Origin: Streptomyces sulphureus DSM 40104
Lineage (GTDB): Bacteria; Actinomycetota; Actinomycetes; Streptomycetales; Streptomycetaceae
Length of the DNA: 64,000 nucleotides
Direction: 5' to 3'
Assembly (NCBI RefSeq): GCF_000381025.1
Contig: NZ_KB905828.1
Location: 48,568 to 112,567, forward strand
Within the stretch, counting starts at the first letter, position 1, and every line of letters begins with the position of its first letter. Below are positions 43,763 through 54,437 of this stretch, in pieces. The translations under genes were made by a program, and so were the position numbers. The notes beneath the pieces were generated by a model. It was not told the origin of the DNA. It did not search any database and was given only the letters and a program-made list of their open reading frames with translations.

Positions 43763-44108
43763 GTCAGGCACTTCCTTACTCTCTGGCCGGAACGGCCATT
43801 GCATCCACTACGTCCACGGGCGGCCGCAGGCGGCTCCTGCCGCAGCGGCCGTCCTCGACCGCCGCACCCGCACCCCGACCGGGGCACGGCTGCGGCCTGC
43901 CCGCCCATTGTTCCATCCGTTCCGAAGCGCCCCGAAGTTATCCACAGGCTCGACGGCGGCGCAGGCCACCGCCGTTCCCCCGGCACCGCTGCCGCCTGTG
44001 CCCCTCGGCCTCCCACCCGGAAAATGCGGGCGACACCGTCCCCCTCCACCGTGGAATACTGGCTGCGGACGACATCCACCACGCGATACGAAACGGTCTG
44101 CATCCCTT

Positions 44109-45875
<1,767 letters not shown>

Positions 45876-45923
45876 GCCACCGGGGCGCACCACCCGCGCC
45901 CCGGTGCATGGCACCATCCCCGC

Positions 45924-46568
45924 ATGCCCACGTACGCCACGGCCCGCCTCGCCGCCCGCGCCCGCGCGCTCGCCGCCGACGCACCGCCCGGCGTCCGCCC
46001 CGTCCTCGGCCTCGCAGGACCGCCGGGCGCGGGCAAGTCCACGCTCGCGGAGGCCCTCGTCGAGGAACTCGGCCCCGCGGAGGCCGCGTTGGTCCCGATG
46101 GACGGCTTCCACCTCGCCGAGAGCGAGCTCCGCCGGCTCGGCAGGCTCGCGCGCAAGGGCGCGCCCGACACCTTCGACGCGCACGGCTACCTCGCACTCC
46201 TCTCGCGCCTCCGGACCCCGGCCCACGGCGAGACGGTCTACGCACCGACCTTCGCCCGCGCGCTGGAGGAGCCGGTGGCGGGGAGCATCCCGGTGCGGCC
46301 CGAGGTACCGCTCGTCGTCACCGAGGGGAACTACCTGCTGCTCGACCGCCCACCGTGGGACGCGGTCCGGCCGCTCCTCGCCGAGTGCTGGTGGATCGAC
46401 CTGCCGGACCCCGAGCGTCTGCGGCGCCTCGTCGCGCGCCACCGCCGCTTCGGCAGGTCGGCCGTGGAGGCCGAGGAGTTCGTGCACGCCTCGGACGAGG
46501 CCAACGCCCGCCTCGTGGCAGCAGAAAGCGGCGCCGCGGACCTCGTGGTCGCAGCGCCGCCCCGCTGA
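45924..46568 (+). CDS. P-loop nucleoside/sugar kinase family protein
   Basis: A 214-residue kinase of the phosphoribulokinase/uridine kinase type. Walker A is GLAGPPGAGKSTLAEAL near residue 30; then come VPMDGFHLAESELRRLG, FDAHGYLALLSRL, VTEGNYLLLD (Walker B region) and the lid segment LRRLVARHRRFGRSAVEAEEFV. The true substrate, a nucleoside, sugar or pantothenate-like molecule, is not evident. It lies 48 bases after argS and may be cotranscribed. Confidence 0.87.
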   Translation: MPTYATARLAARARALAADAPPGVRPVLGLAGPPGAGKSTLAEALVEELGPAEAALVPMDGFHLAESELRRLGRLARKGAPDTFDAHGYLALLSRLRTPAHGETVYAPTFARALEEPVAGSIPVRPEVPLVVTEGNYLLLDRPPWDAVRPLLAECWWIDLPDPERLRRLVARHRRFGRSAVEAEEFVHASDEANARLVAAESGAADLVVAAPPR

Positions 46569-46572
46569 AGTC

Positions 46573-47565
46573 TCAGAGCCCCCTGAGCCGTTGGGCCACC
46601 TCGGTCGCCCAGTACGTCAGGACGGTGTCGGCCCCCGCGCGCTTGAACCCGGTGAGCGACTCCATGATCGCGGCGTCCCTGTCGACGAGCCCCTGCGCGG
46701 CGGCGTTCTCGATCATGGAGTACTCGCCTGAGACCTGGTAGACGGCGAGCGGCACGTCGACGCGCTCCGCGTAGTCCCGCACCACGTCGAGGTACGGCAT
46801 CCCCGGCTTGACCATCACCATGTCCGCGCCCTCCGCGAGGTCGAGCTCCAGCTCGCGGAAGGACTCACGGCGGTTCGCCGGGTCCTGCTGGTACGTCTTC
46901 CGGTCGCCCTCCAGAGAGGAGCCGACCGCCTCGCGGAACGGCCCGAAGAACGCCGACGAGTACTTCGCCGTGTAGGCGAGCACCGCCGTGTCCACGTGCC
47001 CCGACTCCTCGAGTGCCGTCCGGACGACGCCGATCTGCCCGTCCATCATGCCGCTCGGGCCGAGGACGTGCGCCCCGGCCTCCGCCTGTACGACGGCCAT
47101 CTCCGCATAGCGGCGCAGGGTCGCGTCGTTGTCGACGCGGCCCTCGGAGTCGAGCACGCCGCAGTGGCCGTGGTCGGTGAACTCGTCGAGGCACAGGTCG
47201 GACATGACGATGAGGTCGTCACCGACCTCGGAGCGCACGTCGCGCAGCGCCTGCTGGAGGATGCCGTCCGGGTCGGTGCCGGCCGAGCCGAAGGCGTCCT
47301 TGAACTCGGGGACCCCGAAGAGCATGATCCCGCCGACACCGGCGGAGACCGCCTCGGCGGCCGCCTTCCGCAACGTGTCCCGCGTGTGCTGGACGACGCC
47401 GGGCATCGAACCGATCTCCACGGGCTCGTCGATCCCCTCCCTGACGAAGGCGGGGAGGATCAAGTCGCCGGCGTGCAGCCGGTTCTCCGCGACGAGTCGC
47501 CGCATCGCGGGGGTGGTACGCAGCCGTCGCGGCCGTACCTCGGGGAACCTTCCCTGCGCTCTCAC
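46573..47565 (-). CDS. hemB: porphobilinogen synthase (ALA dehydratase)
   Basis: A 330-residue enzyme that condenses two 5-aminolevulinates to porphobilinogen. Active-site segments: LILPAFVREG, MSDLCLDEFTDHGHCGVL (metal-binding region with few cysteines), AYTAKYSSAFFGPFREA and MVMVKPGMPYLDVV with the Schiff-base lysines, then VYQVSGEYSMI. It is the last gene of the rex-hemA-hemC-hemD-hemB operon; its GTG start overlaps the hemD stop as GTGA. Confidence 0.95.
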   Translation of the reverse strand: MRAQGRFPEVRPRRLRTTPAMRRLVAENRLHAGDLILPAFVREGIDEPVEIGSMPGVVQHTRDTLRKAAAEAVSAGVGGIMLFGVPEFKDAFGSAGTDPDGILQQALRDVRSEVGDDLIVMSDLCLDEFTDHGHCGVLDSEGRVDNDATLRRYAEMAVVQAEAGAHVLGPSGMMDGQIGVVRTALEESGHVDTAVLAYTAKYSSAFFGPFREAVGSSLEGDRKTYQQDPANRRESFRELELDLAEGADMVMVKPGMPYLDVVRDYAERVDVPLAVYQVSGEYSMIENAAAQGLVDRDAAIMESLTGFKRAGADTVLTYWATEVAQRLRGL

Positions 47566-49262
47566 GAGCGGGACCTCCTTCGCGCCGGGCGCTTCTCACT
47601 CGGCCGCTTCACCTGCTCCCCGGCCTCGACGGCCGTCGCCCGGCGCTTGGCGCCGAACTCGGCGAGCGCCTCGGCGAGTCTGTGGACCGAGGGTTCGGGC
47701 GAGAGTACATCGACCCGCAGGCCGTGCTCCTCCGCCGTCTTCGCCGTGGCCGGGCCGATGCAGGCGATGACGGTCACGTTGTGCGGCTTCCCCGCGATCC
47801 CCACGAGATTCCGCACAGTGCTCGACGAGGTGAAGAGTACCGCGTCGAAACCACCGCCCTTGATGGCCTCCCGCGTCTCGGCAGGCGGCGGCGACGCACG
47901 CACAGTGCGGTACGCGGTGACGTCGTCCACCTCCCAGCCGAGCTCGATCAGCCCCGCGACGAGGGTCTCGGTCGCGATGTCGGCACGCGGCAGGAAGACG
48001 CGGTCGATCGGATCGAAGACGGGGTCGTACGGCGGCCAGTCCTCCAGGAGCCCGGCGGCCGACTGCTCGCCGCTCGGCACGAGGTCGGGCTTGACCCCGA
48101 ACTCCACCAACGACTTCGCCGTCTGCTCGCCGACGGCCGCGACCTTGATCCCGGCGAAGGCCCGCGCGTCGAGCCCGTACTCCTCGAACTTCTCGCGCAC
48201 CGCCTTGACCGCGTTCACCGAGGTGAAGGCGATCCACTCGTACCGGCCCGTGACGAGGCCCTTGACCGCGCGCTCCATCTGCTGCGGCGTGCGCGGCGGT
48301 TCGACGGCGATCGTCGGCACCTCGGCCGGTACGGCGCCGTAGGAGCGGAGCTGGTCGGAGAGCGAGGCGGCCTGCTCCCTGGTGCGGGGCACCAGGACCT
48401 GCCAGCCGAAGAGCGGCTTCGACTCGAACCAGGCGAGCTGCTCACGCTGCGCCGCCGCGCTCCGCTCACCGACCACGGCTATGACCGGCTGCCCCCCGTC
48501 GGCCGCCGGCAGGACCTTCGCGGACTTCAACACCTGGGCGATCGAACCGACGGTCGCGGTGAAGGTGCGCTGCCTCGTGGTGGTGCCGGCGAGCGTCACC
48601 GTCAGCGGGGTGTCGGGCTTCCGCCCCCCGGAGACGAGTTCGCCCGCGACGGCGCCGACCCCGTCGAGCGTCGTCGAGACGACGGCGGTCACCTCGCTGG
48701 CGCCGACCTCGGTCCAACACCGCTCGTCGGCCGTACGCGCGTCGACGAACCGCACGTCGGTCCCCTCCGCGTCGCGCAGCGGCACCCCCGCGTAGGCGGG
48801 GACGCCGACGGCCGGTGTGATGCCGGGGACGACCTCGAACGGGATGCCGTCGGCCGCGAGCGCCAGCATCTCCCGTGCGGCGTCCGAGTCGAACCCGGGA
48901 TCGCCCTCGACAGCACGGACGACCCGCTTGCCTGCGCGCGCCGCGGCCATGGCAGAATCGGCCGCATCCTCGGCATTCGGGAGGTCACTTCCCTTGCTTG
49001 CAGGGGCAGTTGAGGCTGCGTCAGATTCGGCTCGGAGCGGTGTGTCCACCCCCGGCCGGATGTGCGCGGCGACGATGTCGTGCACCCGCGCGTCGGCGAC
49101 CAGCACGTCGGCCTGCGACAGTGCTTCGACGGCGCGCAGCGTCAGCAGGCCGGGATCACCCGGGCCCGCGCCGAGGAAGGTCACGTGGCCGTGCGCGCCA
49201 TAGAGGTGCGGGCTGCTGCCTTCCGGGGTGGTACTCGGATTCTGGGCGGCGGTGGGGCTCAA
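47562..49262 (-). CDS. hemD: uroporphyrinogen-III C-methyltransferase / synthase fusion
   Basis: A 566-residue bifunctional protein. The N-terminal 240 residues are a SAM-dependent tetrapyrrole methylase (VTFLGAGPGDPGLLTLRAVEAL, AVEGDPGF, VVPGITPAVGVPAYAGVPL). The C-terminal half is uroporphyrinogen-III synthase (LVPRTREQAASLSDQLRSYGA, WIAFTSVNAVKAV, FTSSSTVRNLV, CIGPATAKTAEEHGLRV). The fusion commits hydroxymethylbilane to uroporphyrinogen III and diverts some to sirohaem or cobalamin. The probable start is TTG 49262, overlapping the hemC stop as TTGA. The C-terminus is unusually basic. Confidence 0.9.
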   Translation of the reverse strand: MSPTAAQNPSTTPEGSSPHLYGAHGHVTFLGAGPGDPGLLTLRAVEALSQADVLVADARVHDIVAAHIRPGVDTPLRAESDAASTAPASKGSDLPNAEDAADSAMAAARAGKRVVRAVEGDPGFDSDAAREMLALAADGIPFEVVPGITPAVGVPAYAGVPLRDAEGTDVRFVDARTADERCWTEVGASEVTAVVSTTLDGVGAVAGELVSGGRKPDTPLTVTLAGTTTRQRTFTATVGSIAQVLKSAKVLPAADGGQPVIAVVGERSAAAQREQLAWFESKPLFGWQVLVPRTREQAASLSDQLRSYGAVPAEVPTIAVEPPRTPQQMERAVKGLVTGRYEWIAFTSVNAVKAVREKFEEYGLDARAFAGIKVAAVGEQTAKSLVEFGVKPDLVPSGEQSAAGLLEDWPPYDPVFDPIDRVFLPRADIATETLVAGLIELGWEVDDVTAYRTVRASPPPAETREAIKGGGFDAVLFTSSSTVRNLVGIAGKPHNVTVIACIGPATAKTAEEHGLRVDVLSPEPSVHRLAEALAEFGAKRRATAVEAGEQVKRPSEKRPARRRSRS

Positions 49263-50254
49263 AGTGCTCGCTCCCCCATCAGACCGGCCGCACCCTTGGC
49301 GAGCATCTCGTCGGCGAGCTCCCGGCCCATGTGCTGCGGGGCCGAGTCCTCTCCGTCGGACGCCGGTACGGGACCGGTGGTGGACAGCTGCACCAGCGTG
49401 GAACCGTCGGTGGTGCCGACGACGCCGCGCAGGCGCAGTTCGGTGACTACCTGCCCCTCGACAAGGAGGTCGGCCAGTGCACCCACGGGTGCGCTGCAAC
49501 CGGCCTCCAAGGCGGCGAGCAGGGTTCGCTCGGCCGTGACGGCGGCCCGCGTCGGCAGGTCGTCGAGCTCGGCGAGCTGTGCTGCGAGTTGCGCGCTGCT
49601 CGCGGCGCACTCCACAGCGAGTGCCCCCTGACCGGGGGCGGGCAGTACTACGTCGGGGGCGATGAGCTCGGTCGCCTCGTCGAGCCGTCCGAGCCGGGAC
49701 ATCCCCGCGGCGGCGAGCACGATCGCGTCGAGCTCGCCGGAGCGCACGTACCCGATCCGGGTGTCGATATTCCCCCGAATCGGAACCGTCTCGATCTCTG
49801 CGCCCAACGCGCGTGCCCACGCGTTGAGTTGGGCCATACGCCGGGGCGACCCCGTGCCGATGCGCGGCACCCCGCCGCTCTCCAGGAGCCCCCGGAAGTC
49901 GAGCCCGTCCCGCGCGATGAGCGCGTCCCTCGGGTCCGCGCGCAGCGGCACGGCGGCGAGCCTGAGGTTCTCGGGCTGGGTCGTCGGGAGGTCCTTGAGC
50001 GAGTGGACGGCGAAGTCGATCTCGCCGTCGAGCAGCGCATCGCGCAGCGCGTTGACGAAGACACCCGTTCCGCCGATCTGCGCGAGCTGCTCGCGGCTGG
50101 TGTCGCCGTAGGTGGTGATCTCGACGAGCTCGACGGCCCGCCCCGTGAGCGTCCGCACCTGCTCGGCGACGAGCCCGGACTGCGCCATGGCGAGTTTGCT
50201 GCGGCGCGTACCCAGCCTGAGCGGGGATCGGGTGGTCTGGACGGCGTCGGTCAT
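49259..50254 (-). CDS. hemC: hydroxymethylbilane synthase
   Basis: A 331-residue porphobilinogen deaminase. It shows LRLGTRRSKLAMAQS, the binding loop VHSLKDLPTTQPENLRLAAVPLRADPRDAL, TGSPRRMAQL, LPAPGQGALAVE and the dipyrromethane cofactor Cys in ALEAGCSAPVGA. It polymerises four porphobilinogens. The ATG overlaps the hemA stop (ATGA) and its own stop overlaps the hemD TTG. Confidence 0.95.
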   Translation of the reverse strand: MTDAVQTTRSPLRLGTRRSKLAMAQSGLVAEQVRTLTGRAVELVEITTYGDTSREQLAQIGGTGVFVNALRDALLDGEIDFAVHSLKDLPTTQPENLRLAAVPLRADPRDALIARDGLDFRGLLESGGVPRIGTGSPRRMAQLNAWARALGAEIETVPIRGNIDTRIGYVRSGELDAIVLAAAGMSRLGRLDEATELIAPDVVLPAPGQGALAVECAASSAQLAAQLAELDDLPTRAAVTAERTLLAALEAGCSAPVGALADLLVEGQVVTELRLRGVVGTTDGSTLVQLSTTGPVPASDGEDSAPQHMGRELADEMLAKGAAGLMGERAL

Positions 50255-51582
50255 TGCCGCTCCTGTTCGGGATTGCTGACGGCGGCGACCGTCTGCGGGT
50301 CGAGGTCGAAGAGTTCACGCAGCGCGTCCGCGTAGCCGGCTCCGCCCGGCTCGCCCGCGAGCTGCTTCACCCGCACCGTCGGGGCGTGCAGGAGCTTGTC
50401 GACGACGCGGCGCACGGTCTGCGTGATCTCCGCGCGCTGCTTGTCGTCGAGCCCGTGCAACCGCCCCTCCAGGCGGGTCATTTCGGAGGTGACGACGTCC
50501 GCCGCCATGGCGCGCAGCGCCACCACGGTGGGGGTGATCGTCGCAGCGCGCTGTGCGGCGCCGAAGGCGGCGACCTCCTCGCCGACGATGTTCCGGACGG
50601 CGTCGACGTCGGCGGCCATCGGCGCGTCCGCCTCGGCCTCGGCGAGCGTCTCGATGTCCACCAGCCCGACGCCGTCGATCCCGTGGACGGCGGCATCGAC
50701 GTCCCTCGGCATGGCGAGGTCGAGGATGCCGGGCTCCGTGACCGGGCCGCGGAACGCCAGCGCCTCCCCCACGGCTTCGGCGGTGAGGACGAGCCCTGTG
50801 GCGCCGGTGCAGGAGACGACGATGTCGGCGTAGGGCATCTCGCGCGGCACCTCGTCGACGGAGACGGCGGCCGCCTTCACGCCCGTGGTCTCCGCGAGGC
50901 TCTCGGCGAGCCGCTCGGCGCGGCCCACGGTCCTGTTGGCGATCACCAGTTCGGCCACGCCTTCCCGTGCGAGCGTCGTGGCCGCGAGCGACGACATCGA
51001 GCCGGCGCCGATCACCAGCGCCCGCTTCCCCTCGGCCCACCCGGCCAACTCCGGCGCACCGGCGAGCTGCTGGAGCCCGAAGGTGACGAGCGACTGCCCG
51101 GCTCTGTCGATCCCCGTCTCGGTGTGCGCCCGCTTGCCGACGCGGAGCGCCTGCTGGAAGAGGTCGTTGAGCAGCCGTCCCGCGGTGTGCTGCTGCTGCG
51201 CGAGCGCCAGCCCGTCCTTGATCTGCGCGAGGATCTGGCCCTCGCCGACGACCATCGAGTCGAGCCCGCAGGCCACCGAGAAGAGGTGGTGGACGGCGCG
51301 GTCCTCGTAGTGGACGTAGAGGTAGGGGGTGAGCTCCTCCAGGTCGACGCCGCTGTACTCGGCGAGCAGCGTGGAGAGTTCGGCGACACCGGCGTGGAAC
51401 TTCTCCACGTCGGCGTAGAGCTCGATCCGGTTGCACGTGGAGAGGACGGCGGCCTCGGCTGCGGGCTCGCTGCCCACCACGGCGCCGAGCAGCCCTCCGC
51501 GCACCTCGGCGGCGAGCGCCGCGCGCTCCAGCACGCTCACCGGCGCGCTGCGATGGCTCAGACCTACGACGAGCAGACTCAT
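50251..51582 (-). CDS. hemA: glutamyl-tRNA reductase
   Basis: A 443-residue enzyme for the first step of C5-pathway haem synthesis. The catalytic Cys lies in LSTCNRIELYADV; also seen are the N-terminal GLSHRSAPVSVLE, EGQILAQIK, the NADPH site VIGAGSMSSLAATTLA, ANRTVGRAERLAE and LDLAMPRDVD. The ATG overlaps the rex stop. Operon position means NADH/NAD balance sensed by Rex sets haem synthesis at its entry step. Confidence 0.95.
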   Translation of the reverse strand: MSLLVVGLSHRSAPVSVLERAALAAEVRGGLLGAVVGSEPAAEAAVLSTCNRIELYADVEKFHAGVAELSTLLAEYSGVDLEELTPYLYVHYEDRAVHHLFSVACGLDSMVVGEGQILAQIKDGLALAQQQHTAGRLLNDLFQQALRVGKRAHTETGIDRAGQSLVTFGLQQLAGAPELAGWAEGKRALVIGAGSMSSLAATTLAREGVAELVIANRTVGRAERLAESLAETTGVKAAAVSVDEVPREMPYADIVVSCTGATGLVLTAEAVGEALAFRGPVTEPGILDLAMPRDVDAAVHGIDGVGLVDIETLAEAEADAPMAADVDAVRNIVGEEVAAFGAAQRAATITPTVVALRAMAADVVTSEMTRLEGRLHGLDDKQRAEITQTVRRVVDKLLHAPTVRVKQLAGEPGGAGYADALRELFDLDPQTVAAVSNPEQERQ

Positions 51583-52358
51583 GCCGGCATCACGGCGGGC
51601 AGGTCCCCGTCAGGTCCGGAGTCGGTGCGCTTGGTGACGGAAGCAGCGGGCGGCGCGGCCGGCGGCGCCGTGTCCTCCTCGGCCGGCACGTCCTCACCCG
51701 CCTTGCGCTGCTCGTGAAAGGCGAGGATCTGGAGCTCTATGGAGAGGTCGACCTTGCGGACGTCGACCCCCTCGGGCACCGACAGCACGGTCGGCGCGAA
51801 GTTGAGGATGGAGGTGATCCCGGCGGCGACGAGGCGGTCGCAGACCTGCTGCGCGGCGCCGGCCGGGGTGGCGATCACGCCGATCGAGACGCCGTTGTCG
51901 TCGACGACCTTCTCCAACTCGTCCGTGTGCTGCACACCGATACCGGCGACCGGCTTCCCGCTCAGCGAGGGGTCGGCGTCGATCAGGGCGGCGACGCGGA
52001 ACCCGCGGGAGGCGAACCCCCCGTAATTGGCGAGCGCGGCACCGAGGTTGCCGATACCGACGATGACGACGGGCCAGTCCTGGGTGAGCCCCAACTCGCG
52101 GGAGATCTGGTAGACGAGGTACTCGACGTCGTAGCCGACGCCCCTCGTCCCGTAGGAGCCGAGGTAGGAGAAATCCTTGCGCAGCTTGGCCGAGTTGACG
52201 CCGGCGGCGCTCGCCAGCTCCTCGGAGGAGACCGTCGGCACCGAGCGCTCGGAGAGCGCGGTGAGCGCCCGCAGATACAGCGGAAGGCGGGCGACGGTGG
52301 CCTCGGGGATGCCTCGGCTGCGGCTCGTCGCCGGTCGGTGGTTTCGGCCAGTTGCCAC
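51579..52358 (-). CDS. rex: redox-sensing repressor Rex
   Basis: A 259-residue regulator: N-terminal winged helix (IPEATVARLPLYLRALTALS, SSEELASAAGVNSAKLRKD, FSYLGSYGTRGVGYDVEYL) and a Rossmann domain with VVIVGIGNLGAALANYGGF and GVIATPAGAAQQV. Rex binds DNA when NADH is low and lets go when NADH rises. GTG 52358 has GGCAGGAG upstream. It represses its own operon through the operator at 52445-52460. The C-terminal 35 residues are Pro/Ala/Glu-rich and extra to the fold. Confidence 0.96.
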   Translation of the reverse strand: MATGRNHRPATSRSRGIPEATVARLPLYLRALTALSERSVPTVSSEELASAAGVNSAKLRKDFSYLGSYGTRGVGYDVEYLVYQISRELGLTQDWPVVIVGIGNLGAALANYGGFASRGFRVAALIDADPSLSGKPVAGIGVQHTDELEKVVDDNGVSIGVIATPAGAAQQVCDRLVAAGITSILNFAPTVLSVPEGVDVRKVDLSIELQILAFHEQRKAGEDVPAEEDTAPPAAPPAASVTKRTDSGPDGDLPAVMPA

Positions 52359-52432
52359 GTTGCTCCTGCCGTTTGCGCGAAGCGGTGAGCGGTCCTCCGC
52401 GAGGCTTTTGCCCTGACCGCTCCGTCGCGCCC

Positions 52433-52461
52433 AGGCTATGCCTTTGTGAACGCGTGCACAA
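52433..52461 (-). promoter_or_regulatory. rex-hem operon promoter
   Basis: On the minus strand TTGTGC (52456-52461) and TAGCCT (52433-52438) are 17 bases apart. The Rex operator covers the -35 hexamer and part of the spacer, so Rex binding would exclude RNA polymerase. Confidence 0.7.
52445..52460. promoter_or_regulatory. Rex operator (ROP)
   Basis: TGTGAACGCGTGCACA differs at one position from the palindromic Rex consensus TGTGAACGCGTTCACA. It is flanked by T and A that extend the symmetry, and lies 87 bases upstream of the rex start. Confidence 0.88.
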
Positions 52462-52693
52462 AGATGGTGTCCGCTTTGTCCCGGCAACGTGACCGGAGCC
52501 ACAAACGCCAACAGGGACACGCGGACACACTCCTCACGTATACGCCCCCGGACGGCAAAACGACCTCGATGGTAATCGAATCCGGCTCGAATCCCGACCA
52601 CGAACGACCGCACCCCGGACCGTGAAAGCCGACCCCAACTCCCGCCGCACGCACCGCGTCCGGCCGCTCACCGAGCGTCCGTCCGCGACCGCG

Positions 52694-52930
52694 CTAGCCG
52701 ACGAGCGCCCGCCGCAGCCGCTCCGGATCGACGCGCCAGAAGTCGTGCTGCTCCCCGTCTACGAGGACGACCGGAATCTGCTCCCAGTACTTCCGGTACA
52801 GCTCCTCGTCCTTGTTGATGTCGCGCTCCTCCCACTCGGCAGCGGTCTCCTCGCAGACCCGCGCCACCACGTCGCGCGCCACCTCGCACAGGTGGCACCC
52901 CGGCTTCCCGATCAACGTCACTTTTCGCAT
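52694..52930 (-). CDS. glutaredoxin family protein
   Basis: A 78-residue thioredoxin-fold protein with active site CHLC in LIGKPGCHLCEVARDVV, the cis-Pro in EQIPVVLVDGEQ and a final helix PERLRRALVG. Such mini-glutaredoxins occur beside rex in streptomycetes. ATG 52930 sits directly before the first strand. Redox function is probable, substrate unknown. Confidence 0.88.
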   Translation of the reverse strand: MRKVTLIGKPGCHLCEVARDVVARVCEETAAEWEERDINKDEELYRKYWEQIPVVLVDGEQHDFWRVDPERLRRALVG

Positions 52931-53054
52931 ACGCCCATTCTCCCGTCGCGCGACCGGTGCCAGGCGCCGAACGCCCGTCCGCTCGCGCACCGCGAACCGC
53001 TCGCCGCACACCCGCAGGACGTCCGGCCGTAACAGGCGCGGTCCGCGGTATGGC

Positions 53055-53060
53055 TATGCT
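53055..53060 (+). promoter_or_regulatory. -10 element of a probably leaderless mRNA
   Basis: TATGCT ends six bases before ATG 53067, which has no ribosome-binding site. The spacing puts the transcription start at the start codon. The -35 is not clear. Confidence 0.45.
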
Positions 53061-53066
53061 CGCCAC

Positions 53067-54011
53067 ATGCCCCTTCCCGCATGGCTCTCCCCACGCAAGC
53101 GCTCCGCGACCGCGCGGAGCGTGCTGGCAGGCGAGGCGGCCGCGGAGGCGGCGCGGAAACAGGAGCAGGCCGAACAGGAGGAGCTGGCGCGGGAGTCCGC
53201 AGCCGCCGAGGAGCACGAGGAGCAGTTCCCGGTCAGCGGTGACCCCCTCGCCGCGGCCTTCTTCGACCTCGACAACACCGTCATGCAGGGCGCCGCCCTG
53301 TTCCACTTCGGCCGCGGCCTCTACAAGAGGAACTTCTTCCAGACCCGCGAACTGACCCGGTTCGCCTGGCAGCAGGCGTACTTCAGGCTCGCAGGCACCG
53401 AGAACAGCGGCCACATGGAGGAGGCTCGCGACAGCGCGCTCTCGATCGTCAAGGGCCACCGCGTCGCGGAGCTGATGTCGATCGGCGAGGAGATCTACGA
53501 CGAGTACATGGCCGGCCGCATCTGGCCCGGCACCCGCTCCCTCGCGCAGGCGCACCTCGACGCCGGCCAGAAGGTCTGGCTCGTCACCGCGGCCCCCGTC
53601 GAGGCTGCGACGATCATCGCCAGGCGCCTCGGCCTGACGGGGGCGCTCGGCACCGTCGCCGAGTCCGTCGGCGGCGTCTACACCGGGCGACTCGTCGGCG
53701 AACCGCTGCACGGCCCGGCGAAGGCGGAGGCGGTCCGCGCGCTCGCCGCGGCCGAGAGCCTCGACCTCGACAGGTGCGCCGCCTACAGCGACTCGGCCAA
53801 CGACATCCCGATGCTCTCCCTCGTCGGCCACCCGTACGCGATCAACCCGGACACCCGACTCCGGGAGCACGCACGGGAGATGGGCTGGCGGCTGCGGGAC
53901 TACCGCACCGGGCGCAAGGCGGCGAAGGTCGGCATCCCGGCCGCCGCCGGCGTCGGCGCGGTCGCAGGAGGCGCGGTCGCAGCGGTCGCGCTCCAGCGCC
54001 GCCGCCGCTGA
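53067..54011 (+). CDS. HAD-superfamily phosphatase, subfamily IB
   Basis: A 314-residue HAD-IB hydrolase. A charged helical N-terminus of about 55 residues precedes the catalytic FFDLDNTVMQG (nucleophile Asp and acid-base Asp); then come motif II VWLVTAAP, a Lys in GPAKAEAV and motif III AAYSDSANDIPML. Its nearest relatives are SerB-like and CicA-like phosphatases. The C-terminus ends in a hydrophobic Ala/Gly helix and RRRR, suggesting membrane association. The likely leaderless start is at 53067. Confidence 0.88.
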   Translation: MPLPAWLSPRKRSATARSVLAGEAAAEAARKQEQAEQEELARESAAAEEHEEQFPVSGDPLAAAFFDLDNTVMQGAALFHFGRGLYKRNFFQTRELTRFAWQQAYFRLAGTENSGHMEEARDSALSIVKGHRVAELMSIGEEIYDEYMAGRIWPGTRSLAQAHLDAGQKVWLVTAAPVEAATIIARRLGLTGALGTVAESVGGVYTGRLVGEPLHGPAKAEAVRALAAAESLDLDRCAAYSDSANDIPMLSLVGHPYAINPDTRLREHAREMGWRLRDYRTGRKAAKVGIPAAAGVGAVAGGAVAAVALQRRRR

Positions 54012-54437
54012 ACTCCTGCCCCTGCCCCGCGCGTCACCGGCGCTCCACCCGCACCGCACGCCGCTGCGCACGTCCGCGCGCGAGGAAGCCGCCGCAGCGC
54101 GACCGTCACGGAGCGCGCCCGGGCGAGGGCCGAACTCGTCTTGTTACCCCGTACCGCGGCGACCAGTCCTCCGGAAGCGCCGCGGAGGGAGGGTCGTCAC
54201 AGAACGCCCCTGAAGCGACAGAACCTGTCTCAAAACTGATCAGTTTCTCGTCTGCATTCCCCTAGAGCTCTGACCCCAACTCATAACAGACCAAACCGAA
54301 TCGACGATTTCAACAACTAGGGGTAGTGCCGCCTTTACGAAGCGTTATTCTCCTCAGACGCAATTCGGTACCCATCCGTCCACACGGGCGAACGGTCCCG
54401 CACTGCACGTGATGGAAGCTCTGCCTCTGGGAGTCCC
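54012..54437. other. bldN upstream regulatory region
   Basis: A long non-coding leader typical of a developmental regulator. From about 54220 to 54370 it is much more AT-rich than its surroundings and contains a perfect palindrome at 54233-54246. No clear sigma-70 hexamer pair and no plausible gene were found. Confidence 0.55.
54233..54246. promoter_or_regulatory. 14-base palindrome upstream of bldN
   Basis: AAACTGATCAGTTT is a perfect dyad in the AT-rich bldN leader, 192 bases before the start. It does not match the BldD or AdpA consensus as I know them. An operator for another developmental regulator is possible. Confidence 0.4.
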
